Assembly (NCBI RefSeq): GCF_009469615.1
Contig: NZ_SSXX01000004.1
Span: 267,380-331,379, forward strand
Length of the DNA: 64,000 nt
Source of the DNA: Dechloromonas sp. H13
Lineage (GTDB): Bacteria > Pseudomonadota > Gammaproteobacteria > Burkholderiales > Rhodocyclaceae
Reading direction: 5' to 3'
A program made the position numbers and the translations under genes. The notes below the pieces were generated by a model. It was not told the DNA's origin. It saw only the letters and a program-made list of their open reading frames with translations, and ran no database searches. Position 1 is the stretch's first letter, and each line of letters begins with the position of its first letter. Positions 35,052-47,414 of the stretch are shown here, one piece after another.

Positions 35052-35938
35052 TTCGCCTTCTTTCGCGCCGGCTTCTGCTGTCCCGCCAGGTCGCGGGCGA
35101 ACTGCCAGGCGACGCGTCCGCTGCGCGAGCCACGGCCGAGCGCCCAGTTCAGCGCATCGCGCTCGCAGGCGGCGATCCGCGCCTCGTCGACGCCGAAATG
35201 GCGCAGCCAGTGGTTGACGATGCCCAGGTAGTCATCCTGGCTGAACGGGTAGAAGGAAATCCACAGCCCGAAGCGCTCGGAGAGGGAAATCTTCTCCTCG
35301 GTCGCCTCGCCGGGATGGATCTCGTCGTCGACGCGCGTGGTGTCGAGATTCTCGGCAAAGTATTCGGGCATCAGGTGGCGCCGGTTCGAGGTGGCGTAGA
35401 TCAGCACGTTGTCCGGCGGTGCCGCGACCGAGCCGTCGAGCACCGATTTCAGCGCCTTGTACGCTGTTTCCCCGGCTTCGAACGAGAGGTCGTCGCAAAA
35501 GACGATGAAGCGCTCGCGGCGCCCCTCGAGCAGTTCGACGATGTCCTGCAGGTCGACCAGGTCGTCCTTGTCGACCTCGATCAGGCGCAGGCCCTTCTTC
35601 GCGAATTCGTTGAGCACCGCCTTGACCAGCGACGACTTGCCCGAGCCGCGGCTGCCAGTCAGCAGCACGTTGTTGGCCGGCTGGCCGGCGACGAACTGGC
35701 GTGTGTTGGCGACGATGCGCGCCTTCTGGTCATCGATGTGCTCGAGGTCGGCGAGGCGGATCGGGTGCGGGTGGCGCACCGCCTGCAGCCAGCCGCGGCC
35801 GTTGCGCGTGCGCCAGCGGAAGGCAATCGCCGCATCCCAGGCGGGTGGCGGCGGGGCGGGTGGGAGGCTGGCTTCAAGTTGCCCGAGAACGGCCTCGGCG
35901 CGGGTCAGGAGACGTTCGAGTTGCAGGGTGTTCGGCAT
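35048..35938 (-). CDS. DUF815 family AAA+ ATP-binding protein
   Basis: A 296-aa predicted ATPase. The Walker A is LTGSRGSGKSSLVKA, the Walker B IVFCDDLSFE, and the sensor-1 region LIYATSNRRHLMPEY, all matching DUF815. Its substrate is unknown. The ATG at 35938 gives MPNTLQLERLLTRAE; upstream codons run into the divergent mltA promoter region and are rejected. It is co-transcribed with the Nudix-ThiE fusion (ATGA overlap) and diverges from mltA with only 46 bp between starts. Confidence 0.9.
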   Translation of the reverse strand: MPNTLQLERLLTRAEAVLGQLEASLPPAPPPPAWDAAIAFRWRTRNGRGWLQAVRHPHPIRLADLEHIDDQKARIVANTRQFVAGQPANNVLLTGSRGSGKSSLVKAVLNEFAKKGLRLIEVDKDDLVDLQDIVELLEGRRERFIVFCDDLSFEAGETAYKALKSVLDGSVAAPPDNVLIYATSNRRHLMPEYFAENLDTTRVDDEIHPGEATEEKISLSERFGLWISFYPFSQDDYLGIVNHWLRHFGVDEARIAACERDALNWALGRGSRSGRVAWQFARDLAGQQKPARKKAK

Positions 35939-35984
35939 GGTGGCTTTATACTTCGCGGCGAATCTGCGAACTCTAACGAAACAC

Positions 35985-37220
35985 ATGCGAAAAATCCAAG
36001 CTGCCGCGCTTTTCACCGCCATTCTTGCCGCGCTATTCCTGGCTGCCTGCACCACGACCACTACTACGACCCCGACCGGTGAGCCGACCGTCGGCTGCAA
36101 ATCCTGTCCCGCCTGCCCGACATGTCCGCCGCCTGCGGTGGCGCCACCCGCCGCCGTGCCCTTCTCCCGTACCCTGGTGGCGGCCGCCTGGTCCGACCTT
36201 CCGGGCTGGGTAGACGACGATCACGGCGCCGCCTGGCCGGCCTTCATGGCCAGCTGCCGCGGCATTGCCGGCAAGCCGCACGGCGCGGGCTGGAAGCGCG
36301 TCTGCGATCTGGCGCGGGCCGCCGAGGGCAAGCCGGGGCACGATGCGCGCCGCTTCTTCGAGACCCAGCTCAAGCCCTACGCAATCCAGGCCGCCGACGG
36401 CAATGCCAGCGGCCTGGTGACCGGCTACTACGAGCCGCTGCTGCGCGGCAGCCGGACGCGGACCAGGGGCTTCGAGCAACCGGTGCGCGGCGTGCCGGAC
36501 GACCTGCTGACCGTCGACCTGTCGGCCATCTTTCCCGAGCTGAAGGACAAGCGGGTGCGCGGCCGGCTCGAAGGCAACAAGGTCGTGCCCTACTGGTCGC
36601 GGGGCGAGATCGCCGCGCGCGGCGACAAGCTGCCGGCGCGCACGCTGCTCTACGTCGACGATGCGGTCGAGCTCTTCTTCCTGCAGGTCCAGGGCTCCGG
36701 GCGCGTCAGGCTGACCGACGGCACGATGACCCGCCTCAACTATGCCGACCAGAACGGATATCCCTACCAATCCATCGGCCGGGTGCTGGTCGACCGCGGC
36801 GAACTGAAACTGGAAGAGGCGTCGATGCAGGGCATCCAGGCCTGGGCGCGGGCCAACCCGGGGCGCCTGGATGAATTGCTCAACACCAATCCCAGCTACG
36901 TCTTCTTCCGTGAAGTGCCGAACAGCAAGGATGGCCCGGTCGGCGCGCTGGGCGTGCCGCTGACCGCCGAGCGCAGCATCGCCGTCGATCCGCGCTCGGT
37001 ACCGCTGGGCGCGCCGGTATTCCTGGCGACGACGCGTCCGAATTCGGGCAGGGCGTTGAATCGCCTGATGCTGGCTCAGGATACCGGCAGCGCGATCAAG
37101 GGGGCGGTGCGCGCCGACTTCTTCTGGGGCTTCGGCAAGGAAGCTGGCGAGCAGGCGGGGCGCATGAAGCAGGCCGGCCGCATGTGGTTGCTGTTGCCGC
37201 CGGAAGCGGTCCCAAAATGA
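35985..37220 (+). CDS. mltA: Membrane-bound lytic murein transglycosylase A
   Basis: A 411-aa lipoprotein with signal peptide and lipobox LAAC (Cys22), then a Thr- and Pro-rich linker with C-x2-C repeats (CKSCPACPTCPP). The MltA barrel domain follows (GLVTGYYEPLL, FFLQVQGSGRV) and the 3D domain ends it (SIAVDPRSVPLGAPVFL ... AQDTGSAIKGAVRADFFWG). It cleaves peptidoglycan to 1,6-anhydroMurNAc products. The Cys-rich linker just after the lipobox is unusual for MltA and may bind metal or form disulfides. It diverges from the DUF815 gene. Confidence 0.95.
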   Translation: MRKIQAAALFTAILAALFLAACTTTTTTTPTGEPTVGCKSCPACPTCPPPAVAPPAAVPFSRTLVAAAWSDLPGWVDDDHGAAWPAFMASCRGIAGKPHGAGWKRVCDLARAAEGKPGHDARRFFETQLKPYAIQAADGNASGLVTGYYEPLLRGSRTRTRGFEQPVRGVPDDLLTVDLSAIFPELKDKRVRGRLEGNKVVPYWSRGEIAARGDKLPARTLLYVDDAVELFFLQVQGSGRVRLTDGTMTRLNYADQNGYPYQSIGRVLVDRGELKLEEASMQGIQAWARANPGRLDELLNTNPSYVFFREVPNSKDGPVGALGVPLTAERSIAVDPRSVPLGAPVFLATTRPNSGRALNRLMLAQDTGSAIKGAVRADFFWGFGKEAGEQAGRMKQAGRMWLLLPPEAVPK

Positions 37221-37378
37221 GGCATGAGCGCACCATTTGAATGCGCGCAGCCGGTAATTTGCACAAAACAGGTGCAAAACTTCTCGTATGCGAGAATCTA
37301 ATGCACTGATTTGAAATAATATTAATGCACTGGAATGGTGCTTGCTTTCGCATCCGGATTCTTTGATCCGGGGGTTTC

Positions 37379-38581
37379 ATGGAAGCTTTTCAGTCTGGCG
37401 GCAACGTCCTCTTCATTTTGCTGGGTGCCATCATGGTGCTCGCCATGCACGCCGGCTTCGCGTTTCTCGAAGTCGGCACGGTGCGCAAGAAAAACCAGGT
37501 CAACGCGCTGGTCAAGATCCTGACCGATTTCGCGATGTCGACCATCGCCTATTTCTTTATCGGCTACAGCATCGCCTACGGCGTCAGCTTCTTCTCCGGC
37601 GTCGATACGCTGATGGAGAAGAACGGCTTCGAGCTGACCAAGTTCTTCTTCCTGCTCACCTTCGCCGCCGCCATTCCGGCCATCATCTCCGGCGGCATCG
37701 CCGAGCGCGCCAAGTTTCATCCGCAACTGATCGCCACCTTCCTGCTGGTCGGCTTCGTCTATCCGTTCTTCGAGGGCATCGCCTGGAACCAGGCGTTCGG
37801 CATCCAGGCCTGGCTCAAGGCCACGTTCGGCGAGGAGTTCCACGATTTCGCCGGTTCCGTGGTGGTGCACGCCATGGGCGGCTGGATCGCGCTGCCGGCG
37901 GTGCTCCTGCTCGGTGCCCGCTATGGCCGCTACAGCAAGGACGGGCGGATTTCCGCCCACCCGCCCTCGTCGATTCCCTTCCTGGCGCTCGGTGCCTGGA
38001 TCCTGACGGTCGGCTGGTTCGGCTTCAACGTCATGAGCGCCCAGACGCTGGACAAGATTTCCGGGCTGGTGGCACTCAATTCGCTGATGGCGATGGTCGG
38101 CGGCACGCTGGTCGCGCTGCTGATCGGCAAGAACGACCCCGGCTTCGTGCATAACGGCCCGCTCGCCGGACTGGTCGCCGTCTGTGCCGGTTCGGACCTG
38201 ATGCACCCGATTGGTGCGCTGGTCGTCGGCGGCGTCGCTGGCGCACTGTTCGTGGTCATGTTCACGCTGACCCAGAACCGCTGGAAGATCGACGACGTGC
38301 TCGGCGTCTGGCCCCTGCACGGCCTGTGCGGCGCCTGGGGCGGCATTGCCGCCGGCATCTTCGGCAGCAAGGCGCTCGGCGGCGCCGGCGGCATCGCCTT
38401 CATGCCGCAACTGATCATGACCGGGCTGGCGATCGTGGTGGCGATGGCCGGCAGTCTGCTGGTCTATGGTGCGCTGAAGGCGGTGCTCGGCCTGCGCCTC
38501 GATCAGGAAGAGGAATACCAGGGCGCCGACCTGAGCATCCACAAGATCACCGCAACGCCCGAGCGCGAGCCGAACTGGTGA
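37379..38581 (+). CDS. amtB: Ammonium transporter
   Basis: A 400-aa Amt/Rh channel with about 11 membrane segments and a periplasmic N-terminus. The twin pore histidines are H164 (VVVHAMGGW) and the one in WPLHGLCGAWGG. DFAGSVVVHAMGG is the family signature. It lacks a glnK neighbour, which often precedes amtB; a PII gene must be elsewhere if regulation is standard. The 158-bp upstream gap has no recognisable sigma-54 site. A strong terminator follows. Confidence 0.96.
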   Translation: MEAFQSGGNVLFILLGAIMVLAMHAGFAFLEVGTVRKKNQVNALVKILTDFAMSTIAYFFIGYSIAYGVSFFSGVDTLMEKNGFELTKFFFLLTFAAAIPAIISGGIAERAKFHPQLIATFLLVGFVYPFFEGIAWNQAFGIQAWLKATFGEEFHDFAGSVVVHAMGGWIALPAVLLLGARYGRYSKDGRISAHPPSSIPFLALGAWILTVGWFGFNVMSAQTLDKISGLVALNSLMAMVGGTLVALLIGKNDPGFVHNGPLAGLVAVCAGSDLMHPIGALVVGGVAGALFVVMFTLTQNRWKIDDVLGVWPLHGLCGAWGGIAAGIFGSKALGGAGGIAFMPQLIMTGLAIVVAMAGSLLVYGALKAVLGLRLDQEEEYQGADLSIHKITATPEREPNW

Positions 38582-38621
38582 ATTTCGGCGGCGGCTTGTC
38601 GCCAAGTTCACGAAAACCGGG

Positions 38622-38651
38622 AAGGGCGCCGATGCGGCGCCCTTTTTTTTT
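38622..38651 (+). terminator. Rho-independent terminator after amtB
   Basis: The stem AAGGGCGCC/GGCGCCCTT (38622-38644, loop GATGC) runs into a T-tract to 38651. It lies 41 bp after the amtB stop. Confidence 0.92.
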
Positions 38652-38886
38652 CACCATCCGCTTCCCTTGACAGGGGTTTCGGCGACCTGCCGCGGCGGTG
38701 TGCGACCGAACTGCGCGGCGCCAGGGAGGCGAACGCCGGTCTAGCGCTCGTGGCTCTGCCTGGCAGGGTCCGAAAATTGCTGCTGACAGCATCGCTTTTG
38801 TTTCCGCTGGTAAGCTTGCGCGCTGTTCACTACCGCCGCGACAAGTATCCGGCGGCGTCTCCCTCCGTGCTTCATTGGTGCCAGTC
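38652..38886. other. Intergenic region upstream of patatin-barrel gene
   Basis: No gene is supported here. An in-frame extension of the following gene reaches 38698 but contains no signal peptide or family similarity. A TTGACA-like hexamer occurs near 38667 with no clear -10 at the right spacing. The promoter for the patatin-barrel gene is probably in this stretch, but its exact position is not visible. Confidence 0.4.
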
Positions 38887-41091
38887 ATGATCGAACCCAA
38901 GTGCTCGCGATCCGCCATCCGGCGCATCGCTTCGGGCAGCATTGCTGCATTCGCCCTCGTCGGCACACTTGCCGCGGCCGCCGAGCGGCCCCGCGTCGGC
39001 CTCGTTCTCGGTGGTGGCGGCGCCCGCGGGGCAGCGCACATCGGTGTCCTCGAGGTGCTCCGGGAGAACCGGATACCGGTCGACTGCGTGGCCGGCACCA
39101 GCATGGGCGGGCTGGTCACCGGCGCCTTTGCCGCCGGCCTGAGTCCCGACGAGATGCTGGCGGCGATGGGCAAGGCTGACTGGCGGGCCATGTTCAACGA
39201 CAACCCGCCGGTGGAGGATCTCAATCCGCGCATCAAGTACCAGTCCCGGCGTTTCATTCCCGGTACCGAGATGGGGATGACGAAGGACGGCGTACAGGCG
39301 CTTCCCTCGGTCGTCGGTGGGCAGAAGGTCAAGCTGTTCATCAATCAGCTGGTTCGCAGCCAGTATGGCGAGCCGCAGATCGAGAACATGCCGCTCCCGG
39401 TTTCCATCGTCGCCACCGACCTGGTGACCGGCGACAAGGTGGTGTTCCGCGAGGGCAGCCTGACCAAGGCCATGCGCGCGACGATGTCGGTGCCCGGCCT
39501 GATGACGCCGGTCAAGGACGGTGACCGGCTGCTGGTCGATGGCGGTCTGGTCGACAACGTGCCGATCGACGAGGTGCGCAAGAACTGCAAGGCCGATGTC
39601 GTGATCGCCGTCAACGTCGGGTCGCCGCTGATGAAGGCCGGCGAGATCGGCGGCATCCTCTCGGTGGCCGGGCAGATGGTCAACATCCTGACCGAGCAGA
39701 ACGTGACGAGGTCGCTGGCTACGCTCACCGCGTCGGATATCTACATCAAGCCGGACCTGGAGGGCATTACCGCGGCCGAATTCGGTCGCTACGATGAAAC
39801 GGCGAAGCGCGGGCGCGCAGCGGCCGAGGCGCTGCTGCCGCGGCTGCAGGCACTGAGCGTGGACGAGACGCAGTATCAGGCCTGGCTGACGGCCATGACG
39901 CCGGTCCGTGGCCCGTTGCCGGTCGTCGACGAAGTGCGGATCGCCGGCCTGAAGCGGGTGAACCCGGCCTATCCGGATCGCTATCTGAAGAATTACGAAG
40001 GCGTGCCGGTCGACGTCGACCGGCTGGACAAGGATATCGGCCTGATCTTCGGCGATGGCGAATATGACCATGTGGACTTCTCGCTGTTGTCCACGCGGGA
40101 TCGCAACATCCTGCGCGTGACGCCGCTGGAAAAGGAATTCGGGCCGGATTACCTGCGCTTTGGCTTCAATCTAAACTCGGTTTCCAACGGCTCGTCCACC
40201 TTCAACATGCGGGTCGCCTACCAGAAAACCCTGATCAACAGCCTGGGCGGCGAGTGGCTGGCCGGGGTCCAGGTCGGCAACGAAATCGGGGCGTTCACTG
40301 AGTTCTATCAACCGCTCGACGCCGAGCGGCGTTTCTTTTTCGAGCCCAGGCTTATCTACCTGCGCGTACCGCTCGATATCTATCAGAACAACAATCGGGT
40401 GGCCGAATACCGGGTCGATCAGACGACCCTCGACCTGCTGGCGGGAATCAACGTCGGCCTGTGGGGGCCGGTGGCGTTTGGCTGGACCGAGCGTTACCGC
40501 AATGCCGACCTGGAAACCGGATCGCCGACTTTCAGGAGTGGAGGCAAGGGCTATGGTGGCTTCCTAGCCAAGATGGAATTCGACCAGTTCGACCGCCTGT
40601 ACAACCCGACGACCGGCTGGGCGGCCTACGGGAACTACTTCTACGCGGCGGGCGACGGCTATGACCGGGCGGAACTGGACCTGCGCGCCGCGCAGAGCAT
40701 CGGCGACTACGTCTTCCACGGGCGGATCCGCGGCGCCGGTTCCCTGACCGGCACGTTGCCCTTCTACGACGCCGTGGCGCTGGGCGGTTTCCTCAACCTG
40801 TCGGGGTTCGTGCGCAACCAGATCATCGGCGACTCGCTCATGTATGGCAACGTCCGCGTCGAGAAGGTTGTCGGGCGACTGCCGGCAGGCCTGCGCGGCG
40901 ACATGCGGGTCGGCGTGGCTCTGGAGGGCGGGCAGGTCAACGGCCGCTACACGGAAACGAACCTGAACGGCTGGCAAAGCTCGGTGACCGCTTATGCAGG
41001 AGGCGAGACGCCGTTGGGGATGGTTTATGTCGGTTACGGGTATGCGCCGAACGGCATGGGCAATTTCTACCTGTTCATCGGGACGCCGTGA
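38887..41091 (+). CDS. Patatin-like phospholipase with outer-membrane barrel (type Vd-like)
   Basis: A 734-aa exported protein. A signal peptide covers about 1-32. The patatin domain (about 35-320) has oxyanion loop GGGGARGAAH, nucleophile motif GTSMG and the catalytic Asp in VDGGLVDN. A POTRA-like region (about 340-420) and a C-terminal beta-barrel of the surface-antigen type follow, ending FYLFIGTP. The layout matches type Vd autotransporters such as PlpD, but the passenger may stay attached. A paralogue lies at 61616-63817. The substrate is probably phospholipid. Confidence 0.92.
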   Translation: MIEPKCSRSAIRRIASGSIAAFALVGTLAAAAERPRVGLVLGGGGARGAAHIGVLEVLRENRIPVDCVAGTSMGGLVTGAFAAGLSPDEMLAAMGKADWRAMFNDNPPVEDLNPRIKYQSRRFIPGTEMGMTKDGVQALPSVVGGQKVKLFINQLVRSQYGEPQIENMPLPVSIVATDLVTGDKVVFREGSLTKAMRATMSVPGLMTPVKDGDRLLVDGGLVDNVPIDEVRKNCKADVVIAVNVGSPLMKAGEIGGILSVAGQMVNILTEQNVTRSLATLTASDIYIKPDLEGITAAEFGRYDETAKRGRAAAEALLPRLQALSVDETQYQAWLTAMTPVRGPLPVVDEVRIAGLKRVNPAYPDRYLKNYEGVPVDVDRLDKDIGLIFGDGEYDHVDFSLLSTRDRNILRVTPLEKEFGPDYLRFGFNLNSVSNGSSTFNMRVAYQKTLINSLGGEWLAGVQVGNEIGAFTEFYQPLDAERRFFFEPRLIYLRVPLDIYQNNNRVAEYRVDQTTLDLLAGINVGLWGPVAFGWTERYRNADLETGSPTFRSGGKGYGGFLAKMEFDQFDRLYNPTTGWAAYGNYFYAAGDGYDRAELDLRAAQSIGDYVFHGRIRGAGSLTGTLPFYDAVALGGFLNLSGFVRNQIIGDSLMYGNVRVEKVVGRLPAGLRGDMRVGVALEGGQVNGRYTETNLNGWQSSVTAYAGGETPLGMVYVGYGYAPNGMGNFYLFIGTP

Positions 41092-41183
41092 GAATGCACG
41101 CCGTAGCCGCTATGGCCTCGCAAAACCCCCCAGGGTGATCTGCGCCAAGGCCGCCCCTGGAAGCCCGCCCGTGTTCCGTGCGG

Positions 41184-41951
41184 TCAGGTGCCGTCCAGGT
41201 GGGCCATGATTTCCGTCATGGCCGCGGCGGCGCCCAGTGGCAAGTGGTAGGCGACGTGGGGAGTCAGGCGGGTTTGCGCGGGGTTGATCTCGACGGTGGG
41301 AATCCCGACCCGCGCGGCCCAGACCACCGGCTCGGCGATGTACGGAAAGACGGCGGAGGTGCCGATGGTGAATACCATGTCCACACCGCGTTCGAGGGCG
41401 CCGATGAAGCGGGTCATCGCCGCTTCCGGCAAGGCCTCGCCGAAGAGCACGACGTCCGGGCGCAGCGTTCCGCCGCATTTCGGGCAGCGGGGCGGGAGCT
41501 CATGGCGGCCCAGATCGTCGACCGGTTCGTGGAAGTCGCAACTCGCACAGACCAGCGTCTGCAGGTTGCCATGGATCTCGATCAGCTTGGTGCTGCCCGC
41601 CTTGCGGTGCAGGCCGTCGATGTTCTGCGTGAAGACGAAGGTGTCGGGAACTTTCGCTTCCAGGCTCGCGATGGCCCGGTGCGCGGGATTGGGCAGCGCG
41701 TCGCGGCAGTGATGGGCGATCCGCGCCAGGTATTTCCAGGTGATTTCCGGGCGGACGGAAAACATGCTTCCCGACAGCGCCGTTTCGATCGGCAGCCCGT
41801 CCTCGGTCTCTTCGTCGTTGTACAGACCGCCGACCCCGCGGTAGGTGGGTAGCCCGGAGTCAGCCGAGATGCCGGCGCCGGTGATGAAAAGCACCCGGCG
41901 CGAACGGGCGAGGTGGCGGGCGATGCGTTCGATGGCGGCTGGCGTGTCCAT
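41184..41951 (-). CDS. SIR2 family NAD-dependent protein deacylase
   Basis: A 255-aa sirtuin that removes acyl groups from lysines using NAD+, releasing nicotinamide and O-acyl-ADP-ribose. NAD-binding GAGISADSGLPTYRG, TQNIDGLH, the catalytic His in IEIHGN, and a zinc-binding CASC ... CPKCGG pair are all present. The C-terminal GTSAVFPYIAEP and VEINPAQT motifs are typical. It is 22 bp upstream-adjacent to the MBL/beta-CASP gene on the same strand. Confidence 0.94.
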   Translation of the reverse strand: MDTPAAIERIARHLARSRRVLFITGAGISADSGLPTYRGVGGLYNDEETEDGLPIETALSGSMFSVRPEITWKYLARIAHHCRDALPNPAHRAIASLEAKVPDTFVFTQNIDGLHRKAGSTKLIEIHGNLQTLVCASCDFHEPVDDLGRHELPPRCPKCGGTLRPDVVLFGEALPEAAMTRFIGALERGVDMVFTIGTSAVFPYIAEPVVWAARVGIPTVEINPAQTRLTPHVAYHLPLGAAAAMTEIMAHLDGT

Positions 41952-41973
41952 GGTCGTGGGCTATAGTGGGGGC

Positions 41974-43386
41974 CTATATTTCAACGAATTCGCCGGCGTG
42001 CGGCAGGCTTACCGCCGTCCAGCCCAGCCGCTCGCGAATCGCTGCGGCGAAGTTCTCCGAGGCCAGCGCTTCGCCATGCACGACGAAGGCCCGGCCCGGC
42101 GGGCTGCGGAAGCCGCGCAGCCAGTCGAGCAGGGCTGCTTGGTCGGCATGGGCCGAGAGGCCGCCTACTGTATAGACCCGGGCGCGGACCGGGACCGTCT
42201 CGCCGAAGATGCGGACCAGCCGGGCACCGTCGACCAGGCGCCGGCCAAGCGTGCCGGCCGCCTGAAAGCCGGCGATCAGGACGCTGCATTCGCTGCGCGG
42301 CAGGTTTTCGCGCAGGTGGTACTTGATCCGTCCCGCCTCGCACATGCCGCTGGCCGAAATGATCACTGCGCCGCTGCGGATTTCGTTCAGCGCCTTGGAC
42401 GCCTCGACGTCGGCGACGAACTCGAGTTTCATCCGGTCCGGATGGGCCTGCTGCCAGGCGATCAGGGCGCGCGTCTCGGCATCGAGCAATTCCGGATGCG
42501 CCAGCGTGATCCGGGTCGCGGAATTCGCCATTGGCGAGTCGACATAGACCTTGAGCGGCGACAGCCGCTGGCGCCGCACCAGATCGGCCAGCAGGTAGAT
42601 GATCTCCTGCGTGCGGCCGACGGCGAAGGCGGGGATGACGAGGTTGCCGCGGGCGGCGCGGGTCCGCTCGAAGGCGGCGACGATTTCGTCCTCGGTTTCC
42701 GGCAGCGAACGGTGCAGGCGGTCGCCGTAGGTCGATTCGATCAGCAGCGCGTCGGCATCCACCGCGACCTTCTCCGGATTGCGCAGCACCGGCCGGTTCG
42801 GCATGCCGAGATCGCCCGAGAACACCAGCCGCCGCGGCCGACCTTTAACGCCAACCGTGACTTCCAGCCAGGCCGACCCGAGGATGTGCCCGGCGTCGTG
42901 GAAACGCACGGTGACCGCTTCCGCCGGCTGCAGCGTCGCGCCGTAGGCGACCGGCTGCAACTGTCCGAGCACTGCCAGCGCCTGGGCGACGGTGTACAGC
43001 GGGGCCGCGACGCCGCGTTCGCTCCTGCCGCGGCGGAAGCGGTGGCGCAGCTGCCATTCGGCTTCCTTTTCCTGGATGTGCGCGCTGTCCGGCAGGAGGA
43101 CCTCGAGCAGATCGATGGTCGCCGGCGTCGCGTAGATCGGTCCGCGGAAACCGAGGACCATCAGGCGCGGCAGGAGCCCGGAATGGTCGATGTGGGCATG
43201 GGTAAGCAGGACGAAATCGATGTTCCGCACATCGAAGCCGAAATTCAGCGCCCGCAGGTTCTTGGTGCGCGCTTCCGGTCCGCCCTGGAACATGCCGCAG
43301 TCGACGAGGAAGCGGCAACCCCCCGTGTCCACCAGCGTGCACGAACCGGTCACCTCGCCGGCCGCACCGAGAAAACCCAGACGCAT
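41974..43386 (-). CDS. MBL-fold/beta-CASP metallohydrolase, RNA-processing type
   Basis: A 470-aa protein with the metallo-beta-lactamase zinc motif THAHIDHSG near residue 65, the further His in FHDAGHILGSA, and a beta-CASP cap (about 210-370) with SASGMCEAGRIKYHL. The C-terminal GGLSAHADQ is the family final motif. Homologues act as RNA exo- or endonucleases related to CPSF73 and YSH1 but lack a KH domain. It precedes the sirtuin gene on the same strand and is divergent from uvrA. Confidence 0.9.
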   Translation of the reverse strand: MRLGFLGAAGEVTGSCTLVDTGGCRFLVDCGMFQGGPEARTKNLRALNFGFDVRNIDFVLLTHAHIDHSGLLPRLMVLGFRGPIYATPATIDLLEVLLPDSAHIQEKEAEWQLRHRFRRGRSERGVAAPLYTVAQALAVLGQLQPVAYGATLQPAEAVTVRFHDAGHILGSAWLEVTVGVKGRPRRLVFSGDLGMPNRPVLRNPEKVAVDADALLIESTYGDRLHRSLPETEDEIVAAFERTRAARGNLVIPAFAVGRTQEIIYLLADLVRRQRLSPLKVYVDSPMANSATRITLAHPELLDAETRALIAWQQAHPDRMKLEFVADVEASKALNEIRSGAVIISASGMCEAGRIKYHLRENLPRSECSVLIAGFQAAGTLGRRLVDGARLVRIFGETVPVRARVYTVGGLSAHADQAALLDWLRGFRSPPGRAFVVHGEALASENFAAAIRERLGWTAVSLPHAGEFVEI

Positions 43387-43522
43387 GTGCGAATTCCTCC
43401 CGTGGCGGATAGCATGAACCGCGGGGCCGCGGAAAGCAACGGGCGTAGCGCTTCTTTGCCCGAAGGCGCGGCGAACTTGCGTATAGTTGTCGGCTGCACC
43501 AATTCATTCCGACTCCGGCATC

Positions 43523-46344
<2,822 letters not shown>

Positions 46345-46348
<4 letters not shown>

Positions 46349-46728
46349 GTGCCGCCGAGTTGAAGGGCAAGAAGGGGCTGGTCCGGCTGTGGAACGCGCT
46401 GGGTTATTCGCGCGACGGCATCGCCGCCGCCTGGAAGAACGAGGCGGCGTTCCGCGAGGAGGTGCTGCTCGCCGCGGTGACGATTCCGCTCGCCCTTTAT
46501 CTGGGGCGGAGCGGTGTCGACCGTGCCCTGCTGGTCGGCAGCATCCTGCTGATCCTCATCGTCGAGATCCTCAATTCGGCGGTCGAGGCCGTGGTCGACA
46601 AGGCGTCGCCCGAAAAGCACGAATTGGCCAAGCGCGCCAAGGACATGGGCAGCGCGGCGGTGCTCCTAAGCCTGATAAACGCTGCGGCGATCTGGCTCTG
46701 CGTGCTGTGGCCGATCGCCCGCGGCTGA
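46345..46728 (+). CDS. dgkA: Diacylglycerol kinase
   Basis: A 127-aa inner-membrane kinase that phosphorylates diacylglycerol to phosphatidic acid, recycling DAG from envelope polymer synthesis. It has three membrane segments (about 33-52, 55-75, 100-122) and the active-site motif [12 protein letters not shown] (Glu/Asn). It overlaps uvrA by 4 bp, and its last 63 bp overlap the convergent PAP2 gene. Clustering with the LTA-synthase-like gene, whose reaction would release DAG, fits its role. Confidence 0.95.
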
Positions 46729-47400
46729 GCGGCCGACGCCCAGCGCAGCGGCCAGCGCCAGACTGATCGCCCAGGCCAGCCAGGCCGACCACAGGGTGTG
46801 CGAGAGGAAATGTCCCCCCTGGGCCTGGCGGGTCAGCCCCATGACCAGACCGAGGCAGAGGGCGCCGAGGATGAGGCGGCGGGCCAGGCGCGGCGAATGG
46901 GTGTGCAGGGCCAGACCGCCGGCCAGCCACATGAAGCCGGTCGCCGCGTGCGCCGCCGGGAAGCACATGCCGCGCGCGATGTCGCCCGACGCTTGCGCAA
47001 ACAGGCCCAGGTAGGGGGCAAATCCGCCGAACGCCGAGATGTCCCACGGGCAGTGGCGGTTGGTGTTCAGTCGGAGGACGGCGACGGCCGCTGGAATCAG
47101 GATCAGGCCGAGCAGGGCCAGCGCAGCATTGCGCGGCGGCAGCCAGGGCAGCCTGCCGCCCAGGCCATAAAGGCAGCCGGCGCCCGCCAGCAGCGCGCCG
47201 GCCAGCACGGCGAATTTGACGCCGTAGTAGAAAACCGGGGTGAAGAACCCGTGCTGGCGGAGCGGAAAGTCGCCCAGCACCGGGTTGAAGAATGGCGCCG
47301 CCAGTTGCAGGTCGAGATCGGTGCGTTCGAAGACGTAAAACAGCAATACGCCGCTCAGCGCCAGAAACAGGCCGTGCCCGAGGAACCAGCGGCGCGTCAT
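46666..47400 (-). CDS. PAP2 family membrane phosphatase
   Basis: A 244-aa protein with about six membrane segments. The PAP2 motifs are modified: KxxxxxxRP is replaced by LRLNTNRHCPWDI, PSGH reads PAAHA, and the last motif is RQAQGGHFLSHTLWSAW, retaining the catalytic His. It probably dephosphorylates a lipid such as phosphatidylglycerophosphate, undecaprenyl-PP or lipid A. It ends inside dgkA on the opposite strand. Exact substrate unknown. Confidence 0.87.
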   Translation of the reverse strand: MTRRWFLGHGLFLALSGVLLFYVFERTDLDLQLAAPFFNPVLGDFPLRQHGFFTPVFYYGVKFAVLAGALLAGAGCLYGLGGRLPWLPPRNAALALLGLILIPAAVAVLRLNTNRHCPWDISAFGGFAPYLGLFAQASGDIARGMCFPAAHAATGFMWLAGGLALHTHSPRLARRLILGALCLGLVMGLTRQAQGGHFLSHTLWSAWLAWAISLALAAALGVGRSAAGDRPQHAEPDRRSVYQA

Positions 47401-47414
47401 TCCCGCGGCTTCCC

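Noticed and set aside
38698..38886. N-terminal extension of the patatin-barrel protein
   Set aside because: An in-frame upstream start exists, but it would place the signal peptide about 60 residues inside the protein.
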